64,000 nucleotides of DNA from Adiantum capillus-veneris (lineage: Eukaryota > Streptophyta > Polypodiopsida > Polypodiales > Pteridaceae): contig CM043942.1 of the NCBI GenBank assembly GCA_014529385.2, positions 59,387,184 to 59,451,183 of the forward strand, written 5' to 3'. Under the pieces are notes generated by a model. That model made no database searches. It worked only from the letters and a program-made list of their open reading frames with translations, and was not told the origin of the DNA. The position numbers were made by a program, and so were the translations under genes. Below, in pieces: positions 56,401 through 64,000 of this stretch (the stretch's first letter is position 1; every line of letters begins with the position of its first letter).

Positions 56401-56973
56401 TAACATGCATAAATATTTAGAGGGATCAAAAGAAAAAGCAAAAAATCCTAGCCCATGCATGTTGTCTAGTGCTCTCCAAGAAGGAGTGATAGGACCACCA
56501 TTTTGTGAGCAACCTGTTTTGCATGGAGATAGAGAAACTGTTCAAAGAAAGAAGGCTAGAGGGTCTATGGAAACAATGTCACATAATCCTAGTTATGTGA
56601 TGGAATATAGATAGCGAAAAGAGCTCGGACGACCACAAAATATTTTATTTGAGATGGGCGTGAAAATAGAGGAACAAAAATTGATGTGAATGCAAATTCC
56701 ATGGATGAGGAGCTCTATAAGAATACAAACAGTGAAACTTGGAAAACATGAAAGCTCGCACCATGCTTCTTTTTTTTTATGGACTCGCCAGCGTCGCCAC
56801 TATGGGTGCGTCTCTTCTGTAGGTGTAGTTTCCTTTTGATTGAGGTGTAATTTCATTTTGATTTGACGATTACCTGACAACTAATAAGCATAAAAACAAA
56901 AAAAAAAATTATTTGTTTGCACTGAGTGTCGATGCCATGTTCGAAAAAAAATTATTATCCTCCCTCTCCAACT
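53409..56973. other. Unassigned region
   Basis: Many short frames on both strands, none longer than about 105 codons and none with a recognisable domain. Between 55580 and 56180 pieces such as DKQVSKGILCEEDNLIITRHYW and HYEVCHNHEPEIDLL look protein-like but are broken by stops, suggesting an old element or gene relic of unknown kind. Confidence 0.4.
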
Positions 56974-57066
56974 GCTCTTCCCCGCTTGCACAACCCCTCC
57001 ACGATAGCACGCAGCACACACGGATAGGCGTGTGCTCTTGTAGGGGTTGTGCAAGCGGGGAAGAGT
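56974..57066. repeat. Hairpin with 24-bp perfect arms
   Basis: CTCTTCCCCGCTTGCACAAC and its neighbours pair with GTTGTGCAAGCGGGGAAGAG (57047-57066), around a loop of about 42 nt in which GCACGC/GCGTGTGC can pair further. No T-tract follows. Confidence 0.85.
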
Positions 57067-58412
57067 AGATGGAGAAAATGGTCATAAGAGACACCACTAT
57101 AGCCACTATGTGTGGATATGGTTTTGGTGATTTTGAGGTTGTTGTGCCAGGGGGACATTGGGCAATAATACATATGCCTCAAAATGTATCTTGTAAGTGG
57201 TTATGTGCGCTTGAGGGGATAAGGTGTGAGATTGTCATGCAAAGTAGGTGCCCAAGACTTGTGGACTCATGATTTTGGGGAGAGAGAACTTACAAATATT
57301 AGAGGCAGCACTAGTGGTTATGGTTTTGTTGCCATGATGTGTTGCACACTAAAGTTGTAGCCAAACAAGTATTGAAACCACCAGAAAGGCCAACATCTGT
57401 TTGTTTAGACAGTGGGAAAGATGTATCAAAGGAGGGGCATGCTGGTTTGGTTCGGGGAGGTTTTTTCATTGGAGTTCCTTGGTCAAAGGTTGTCAAGAAA
57501 GGGGAGATAGTTGGAACCTCAGGGAAGCGCAACAAAAAATGGAAGTCCGGTGTCTGTAAGGAGGCATGTAATTTCTTGGACATAGAATCACGTATGGATG
57601 CTTGTTTCCTGCAAGAGATAAAATTTGGTGCCTAATCATCATGCCTTATTTAAGATCTCAATGCAAGATGTATATGATGTGCATGTGGCTATGGAGCCCT
57701 ATTTCACATGCCCAATTTTCATGGAGGAGAGAGAGAGAGGCAAAGAAACCTTAATTAGCTTGTAAGCACCCATACTTTGTCTACACAAAGATTCTTGGGC
57801 TAGATGGTAAACAGCATATCATTATACATCAACCAGCACTACATGAAAGAGATCTCACTTTCATCTTACATCAAACTCAACAGTTGATGCCTTTAGAGAA
57901 GTAGAGAAGAAGGAGCTCCCAATAGCTTTCACAATCTTCATGTATAATAGTTCAGCTTGTGCAGGTGTTTTTACATTTGAATAGGTGACTGGTACACTTT
58001 GTGAGGGCCATATTTTTTTGCACTTGTAATAGCTCCTCCACGACATGCTTGTTACCTTGTCTAATGTGAAAATTTAAAAATATAAACTTAATTTTTTTTG
58101 TGGAATTTTCTTTGAAACGATTGTAGTGTTTGTAGGATGGCAAGAGTGTTCCGATGATTTAACTTTGACACATGCAAATAGTATGTTCTTTGTGGAAGCC
58201 TTATGATTGCTCTACAAAAGTGACATGTATGGAACATTAGGTTGTGTTATACTTTTGTTTTCATATGCTAATGATGTTGCATTGAAGGGATTAATGTTTA
58301 TGTATCATGATGTAGTTATTTCCTTATGCAATACTCTACTTTGAGTATGCAGCTTAAAAAGACCTAAACTATGTGAGAAAGCTCTAAATGAAAAGCTTTC
58401 AAAATAATTACA
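57067..58412. other. Unassigned region
   Basis: Frames at 57069-57272 (67 codons) and 57339-57635 (98 codons) on the plus strand are the longest. Neither is recognised and no splice or codon signal connects them convincingly. The rest is AT-rich without features. Confidence 0.4.
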
Positions 58413-58440
58413 CTCACACAAACACACACGCGCGTGCGCA

Positions 58441-58521
<81 letters not shown>
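58413..58521. repeat. Compound microsatellite (CA/CG)n(CA)n(GA)n
   Basis: An alternating purine-pyrimidine CACGCGCGTGCGCACGCGC core, then CA, then GA. The CG-rich core is a plausible Z-DNA former. Confidence 0.95.
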
Positions 58522-58523
<2 letters not shown>

Positions 58524-59163
58524 TATAGTGCATTCTCTAGGAAAATTCCATATGCACGCAAATCTTAATGTTGTGTGTGGCGACCCTCGGAGTCAGTGTC
58601 TGTGCATGGTTTCCTTCTCAAATGCTGACCCCAAGTGCTTCCCTGATAGTGATCTCTCATTGTACTTCTTTTATAGGTGCAAGCTACATTATTTTAAAAT
58701 AATCTGATTATGTTAGGGTCCTATTCAGGAGAGACAAAGGAAGGAGCCAGGTCCTAGATGGTTGACCCTTGTTTTGTTTTAGGAGAACTTTAAGATGATA
58801 TCTCCTAGGTGGGCCTTTGTGACCATCACCTAGAGAGAGATGGTATTATACACATGTTTTTTATACAAGGTTTTGGATTGGAAATGGAAAAAATAGTTTA
58901 CCCTACGGATGTTTACTGCGGAGATGCGTTGTGGATAAGATGTTGGTGAATGTCAAGCTTTGATGGTACGTCAGTGTAACACACTTGTCACTTTCAGGAC
59001 ATGCCTTCGGCGTAATTTCTTGATTCGTCATCACCATCGTGTGAATTTCGTCCTTTCTTTTGTCTCCAGTGTTGATTGTTGAGCTCCTTGCAGCTTTCTT
59101 CTTCTTGTGTGTGGGTATGGTTTGCGTGTGTTTGTTTGAATGTATGTGTGCTCTGATGCGTAT
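58522..59163. other. No recognisable feature
   Basis: No supported frame. It borders the chromovirus LTR at 59164. Confidence 0.5.
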
Positions 59164-59835
59164 TGTGAGGTCCCCACCCCGTCGTATCAAACAACGGATC
59201 TGATGGTAAACCTGGTGGCCACTAGATCTATAGCGGAAGCAAACAGAATGGTTCTGGGTTCAACTAGCGGACGATCTCTCATCACAAAGTGAGTCGAGTT
59301 CGAGGCTACTAGCAACGAGATCTAGCTCCACCTCGCAGGGGAAGCGTACTTAACTATCTAGCGATCCTAAGACCCACCTTCCAAGAGGAGAGAAACCCCG
59401 AGTGCCTTTTTCCCCATGTCTCAGAGGCACGTACTCTCGAGGATTCGCCGCTCTAGGGGCAATGAGTAATACCAATATCGAGTAAGCACTATGGGGACAG
59501 AGAGTTCCCGACCAATCGGGACCACCCATCTCGTAGGCATTGGCAACCCGAGCCAAGCCCCCACTTTCCACCCCCACACTCACACTTCCTCATGTGACCT
59601 AATTACTACCACAAAGGTTGTTCAACATAGATATTCCTTGTTTAATTCCGAATCACATGGTTCGTTAAAAGAGCCCTTCAACCAGTATTGCAAACAACAC
59701 CAAGACAGAATTCTAGTAAAAATTCTACTCAAACTTATTCATAAAAGTTCCAATGTTCTGGAGGTACAACATCCCCCCTCCAGCGAGAGTTCACTCCTCC
59801 CGTTGTCGCCTAGCTGCCCATACAACCAGGTATGT

Positions 59836-59953
59836 CCACCGCATAGAAAGCACGTCATGGACACTCCCACCGCATAGAAAGCAAGACGTGGGTTCCCACC
59901 GCATAGAAAGAAAGTCGTGGGTATCCACCGCATAAAAAGCAAGTCGTGGATTC
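59836..59953. repeat. Minisatellite of four 29-31-bp units within the LTR
   Basis: CCACCGCATAGAAAGCA followed by a CGTGG-type end recurs at 59836, 59867, 59896 and 59925 with few changes. Confidence 0.9.
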
Positions 59954-60158
59954 AAGAGCCCTAACGAGGAACTCTGCCCCCTGTGATCAGTAGGGGGGTC
60001 AGGACTGATTCAACATTGGAAATAAAATGAACATGTTGAGCTAAATTTTCCCTAGCAAACATTCTTTCCTCTTGCAAACAGCATACCCATCAATCATTTC
60101 TTTCCTACTTTATACTTAAATGTACTATGCATTCAATGCCGAGGTTTCTGTCGGATTT

Positions 60159-60383
60159 CTACAACATGTTCGGGGATATGTTCATTCCTAAGTAATCGTA
60201 TGCAATGTTAATTAAACAACTTGAATAGAAATTGGAACCTACCTCTTCCATTTCTTCGTCAATAGCCCGTGAGATGACCGGTATTTGCTCGTCCATGGGA
60301 GCCTTTCCTTTTCCGTTGACATTGCTTGTTCCCGCCTCGTGGTCGTGGGCTCCACCGAAGCGAGTTCTCTTAACCGGCGCCAT
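60159..60383 (-). CDS. Small reading frame inside the family E LTR
   Basis: From the ATG at 60383 it reads MAPVKRTRFGGAHDHEAG and runs on for 74 further codons in total, Lys/Glu-rich, to 60159. The start and the TR..HD.EAG pattern match the small frames in the family A LTRs (14223, 8923). A good 5' splice site, GAAGAG|GTAGGT, lies at 60242, so the coding part could be a 47-codon first exon joined to gag downstream. Expression is not shown. Confidence 0.4.
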   Translation of the reverse strand: MAPVKRTRFGGAHDHEAGTSNVNGKGKAPMDEQIPVISRAIDEEMEEVGSNFYSSCLINIAYDYLGMNISPNML

Positions 60384-61523
60384 TTTTCTCACTACTTAAA
60401 TGATAGACTTGAAAAAAAAAGAACTAAGGTCCGAGAGTAACATGACAAACCAATCGGCAGATTAGATTTATTAAAGACTCCTCCTTATGCACGAGGTTAG
60501 ATTTTTCCCTTTTTGCCCTAGCAATTTTTAAGGGTAATTCTGTATCCACCCTATGGGAAACGACTCTAAGGTTAATTACTTGGCTTAGATGATTAAGAAA
60601 TTCAGAGTTTTTCTAATTGATTCACGAAACATATGAAGTAAGCAAGCTCATTCATTTTCCTGGAGCAATATGAAGGTACAGAGTGACCGCAGGCATGTGT
60701 GATGGAAAAACCTTCTTCTTATTGGACTAATGACGGATTAATTTTCAGCCTTAATCACATCTAAATGTGGGAGAAGATTAAGTATAATTTAATTACAACT
60801 CTATTGAGTAGTGAAAGATTGAATTCTATCAAATCTACACTATTACTAGCTGACAATTTATTGACTATACCGCCTAGAGAGAGAATCTTTTCTAATCATG
60901 CATTAATCCTTGATTAAGGATGATGAATGGCTGAATAAATTAACTAAATGAGTGATAATTATGTAATGAAGTATAGCTATGAAAACTTAGAGAGCAGCTA
61001 TAGAGAATTATAGCTAAAAGTAGGCATAGTAGACAAGAATTATGAGTGGGTAATGATGAGATTAAGAAGAGCAGTAATTAAACCATAATTACCGTGATTA
61101 GAGCTGAGAATCCTCTTAAATTTCTGATGCAATGAATCCTCGAGATGGGAATTTCGGTAGCACCTCCCTCCTTGCTTCTCCTTCAAAAGCTGTGTGTGTG
61201 CCGGCAACACCTTCCCAGTGTGTAGGTGTGTGAGTATGCAATGTTTGTGTGTGAGCATATATGTCTCTATGTGTGTGTGTAGGCCTTCAAATAGGCTCCT
61301 AGAGGCTGAAAATCGATTTGTGTTGCTAAATGCATCTGGATGAGCACTCAGTCCTTGCATGGCAAGTCCAGTTGCCTACCCACCAAGTGTCTAGTTGGCT
61401 CAGTAAACTAACTCTCACACAAAGTTGTAGGCTTGGCAGCTTCCCCAAGACTCCCACAAAGCAAGAGGGCGCCCCCTAGCTACTAAAGCAGGTCTCGAGT
61501 GGACTGGGACATGTTCCCACACA

Positions 61524-61975
61524 GCCTCGGGCCCCGGTGCCTCCCGGACAATTTTGTGAAAAATTGGTTTTAGGCTAAAACGGGCCATACGAGTCGGATT
61601 TTGATGCCGTAAATTGCTAAACTAAGCTCTAACTAAGACGTACGCATCTAAGTACCTGCCATATTTAGCAGCCCCCCCGGGGTCCGAAAATGCATTTTTT
61701 TCAAATTCGGGGTACGGGTGAAGATTTTCGAGACGGTCGAGACTGGACGGTTCGGGTGACCAAAAACTTACTATTTTTTGAAATTTTTCACAAAAATTAT
61801 TTTAATTCACATTTTAAAGCGTTATAACATTCTAAACATCATGGCACTGACAGAATTTGGAAAACTGCTAAAAATAGTAACTTATTTCATTGTATTTATT
61901 TCGTGGTACAAGGGTGCTCTTGTGATCGGGTCAGAGACCTTACAACCTCCCCGACGTGAAAAATTTGAGATGTCC
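61524..61975 (-). other. 3' untranslated region of the family E chromovirus
   Basis: Between the integrase stop and the LTR. Partly colinear with 10896-11284 near its right end (GAGATGTC-TCATCTCAA). Confidence 0.6.
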
Positions 61976-62708
61976 TCATCTCAAGAATGAGTTTGGGTAA
62001 TCTTTTAAGAGCGTGGATTCGTCCTCCCAAAGTGCATCTTCTTCAGGGTAATCCTTCCATTTTACTAGATGCTCCGTGATAATTCTGTTGCGTAACTTTC
62101 TTTCCCTTGTTTCAAGTACATAGTCAGGCTGGATCTCGAGAACTCCTTGTGCTGGCATGACTATCTGATCTGAGTCCAAGAATTGATCAGGATTGGGAAT
62201 ATAGGGTTTGAGTAAGCTGACATGGAATACATCATGAACCTTCAAGTTCGCAGGTAACTTTAGCTTGTAGGCCTGGTCACTTACAACCTTAACAATCTCA
62301 AATGGTCCACAATACCTTGGGCTTAGCTTCTTGTATTTGCCTAGCGATAAATTGCTTTTCTTAGGTCGGACTCGGAGAAAAACCTTATCTCCTTCCTTGA
62401 AAGTTCTATCTGTGCGGTTCTTATCTGCATAGTGCTTCTACCTATCTTGAGCTGCCTGAATGTCCTAGCGAATGGCTCTAGTCTATGCTTCCATATCTTC
62501 TAACATCTTTCTAGAGGCTTCTACTCTGATGGTTGGATCTGAAAAGTTCAGTGGTGCTAAGCAGTCCTGTCCATAAAGAACTTTGAAAGGTGACATTCCA
62601 ATTGTTCTGTGTTCGGAAGAGTTATAAGCATATTCTACCAAAGGTAGATATTGTAACCACTTCTTTGGTTCTTGCGAACAATAGGCTCTGAGAATGTCCT
62701 CAATGGCT
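61976..62708 (-). pseudogene. Chromovirus integrase C-terminus with chromodomain
   Basis: Sense strand from about 62708: EDILRAYCSQEPKKWLQYLPLVEYAYNSSEH, MSPFKVLYGQ, two stops near 62450-62480, then FKEGDKVFLRVRPKK, LSPRYCGPFEIVK (GPY/F module) and VHDVFHVSLLKPYI. It ends with the chromodomain EHLVKWKDYPEEDALWED and a stop at 61976. The last 89 codons are open. The catalytic core and everything upstream are missing. The chromodomain aromatic residues (W, Y, W) are kept. Confidence 0.85.
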
Positions 62709-63246
62709 TAAGACCATATTAGGTATTTTGGTAAAAATCTCACATTATGGGAATCTCCAAATCGACCGAATTCATGTAATTTGGGAATTTTTCACTTAAA
62801 GTGGGAAAAATTGAGGTGTGTGGCTAGTAAATAAAGTGAAAATCTCATAGGATTGTGGTGTTGATAAACACCAAAAGTCAAGAGGATGTACAACACATGG
62901 ATTTGAATAATAACTATAAATTACATAAAACAAAGGAAGATACAAAAAAGATTTTGTTTACAAATTGACTAGTATAGTCACAATAGAAGCTCCACATAAT
63001 TCTACTCCACATTTGATACCATATCTGAACTTTGATCCAAGTGTGGCTGATGTGCACGAGTGAGGCCTTCTTTGGCTTTTAGAGCATGTCTTTCTGGAAT
63101 CTTTATTCTAGAAAATGGTCCTTCTTTGTTGGGTCTCCAGGACCAAACAATTGCATCTATAGTTTCCCACACTTGTGGGTCGTTATAGTTGACAGCCCAA
63201 TAACCCTTCCAACAATTACTGTAAGCTTGAGTATCTGTCATCCCAC
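62709..63246. other. Unassigned flank with an unknown 79-codon frame
   Basis: A minus-strand frame at 63002-63241 reads NCWKGYWAVNYND, VWETIDAIVWSWRP and PERHALKAKEGL. It is Trp-rich and not recognised; possibly a fragment of a gene exon or element. The remainder has no feature. Confidence 0.35.
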
Positions 63247-64000
63247 CTTTAAGATGTAGCCTTATAGGTTGGACAAGTGGTGGACCTTAACACGCGCATA
63301 TTCTTAATATAATGACATAGAGTGGAAAAGTGGTGAATCTTGAGACCAAACCACTCAGGCTACTAGAAATAATAGCTTGGACAAGTGCTGGACCTTGAAT
63401 GTAAACCCCTCATCTATGAAATATCGTGGGTTTAATGTTTTTTGATGGAGCCTAGCATCTTGGAGACATGGTGCACCTTGCTTCTCCTCATGTTTCAATG
63501 GAGCCTACCTTGGACAAATGGTGGAGCATCCTTCTCTCCATGTTTCAATGGACCCTAGCTTAGACAAGGGGTGGACCTTTGCTTCTCTCTATGTTTCAAT
63601 AGAGTTAGCTTGGACAAGTGGTGGACCTTGGAACCAAACCCCCATGTAAAACCTATCATGGTCACTCCAAGTAGTAAGAAAGAATAACCTTTAAGATGTA
63701 GCCTTATAGGTGGTACAAGTGGTGGACCTTAACACCCACATATTCTTAATAAAAGTGGTGAATCTTGAGACCAAACCACTCAGGCTACTAGGAATAATAG
63801 ATTGGACAAGTGGTGGACCTTGAATGTAAACCCCTCATCTACGAAATATCGTGGGTTTAATGTATTTCGATGGAGCCTAGCATCTTGAAGACATGGTGCA
63901 GCTTGCTTCTCGTCATGTTTCAATGGAGCCCATCTTGGACAAATGGTGGAGCATCCTTCTCTCCATGTTTCAATGGAGCGAGCTTGGACAAGTGGTGGAC
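63247..64000. repeat. 442-bp tandem repeat, running off the window
   Basis: CTTTAAGATGTAGCC starts at 63247 and again at 63689, and the second unit is colinear up to the last base. Each unit holds shorter repeats of GGACAAGTGGTGGACCTT and CATGTTTCAATGGAGCC with spacing of about 60-70 bp. Confidence 0.9.

Larger units (their letters stand above)
59164..61523 (-). repeat. 3' LTR of a minus-strand chromovirus (family E), 2.36 kb
   Basis: Plus strand TGTGAGGTCCCC to CCCACACA. Related to family A in its termini (TGTGAGATCCCC / CCCCACACA) and in carrying a small frame in the same relative position. In sense it follows a G-rich stretch at 61524-61540 and the untranslated end of the integrase gene. 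Contains a four-unit minisatellite at 59836-59953. Confidence 0.8.

Noticed and set aside
57069-57635. Two plus-strand frames as one gene
   Set aside because: The stops between them cannot be removed by a convincing GT/AG intron, and neither frame has a recognisable domain.
63247-64000. CRISPR or phage attachment array
   Set aside because: Units of 442 bp with internal repeats are an ordinary tandem repeat.

Overview
The window looks like a repeat-dense stretch of a large plant nuclear genome. It has no operons, no ribosome-binding sites and no intact long gene. Instead there are plant-type LTR retrotransposons of both superfamilies (Ty3/gypsy and Ty1/copia), initiator-Met-tRNA primer sites (TGGTATCAGAGC), long compound (GT)n(GA)n microsatellites, MITE-like elements, a short tRNA-derived SINE-like copy, and one intron-containing gene relic with canonical GT/AG splice sites. 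The clade cannot be fixed from the sequence. The microsatellite load and the chromovirus/Tat mix would suit a fern or another large-genome land plant, but that is inference.

Layout. Positions 1-5146: remains of gypsy family C. These are a minus-strand gag-protease relic between 267-bp inverted arms, a plus-strand LTR with primer site and gag start, and LTR scraps of two families. Positions 5147-18271: a nest of three elements. A gypsy chromovirus (family A, LTR of about 3.3 kb) received copia-1 in one LTR and copia-2 in the other, and a segment of about 8.55 kb (6964-15513) was then inverted. The broken copia-1 LTR, the broken copia-2 body and the split gypsy LTR all rejoin when this segment is flipped back. 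Positions 18272-19010: a satellite of about 20-bp subunits. Positions 19080-19649: a possible transposase relic. Positions 20860-23693: a second family C copy. Positions 23694-32666: a nearly full-length Tat-type gypsy element (two LTRs, gag, protease, RT, RNase H, a second RNase H, integrase) carrying a 441-bp palindromic MITE and a deletion in RT. Positions 32667-37290: a decayed multi-exon gene on the minus strand, with a RING-like finger and a basic tail, cut off by the LTR. Positions 37487-47083: a second, 5'-truncated Tat copy that holds a nearly complete copia-1 element at 40761-45658. Positions 47084-48095: a minus-strand gypsy gag. Positions 49047-51863: a 1.41-kb tandem duplication. 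Positions 51864-59163: mostly unassigned sequence with microsatellites and a hairpin. Positions 59164-62708: the 3' end of a minus-strand chromovirus (LTR, chromodomain, integrase tail). Positions 63247-64000: a 442-bp tandem repeat running off the end.

Every element-encoded reading frame seen here is broken by stops, frameshifts or deletions, so nothing looks autonomously active. The most interesting signals are the reconstructable inversion, a small reading frame inside the LTR of the chromoviruses downstream of a TATA box, the phase-consistent splice sites of the unidentified gene relic, and the odd 5' end of the copia-1 insertion, where primer site and leader are inverted.
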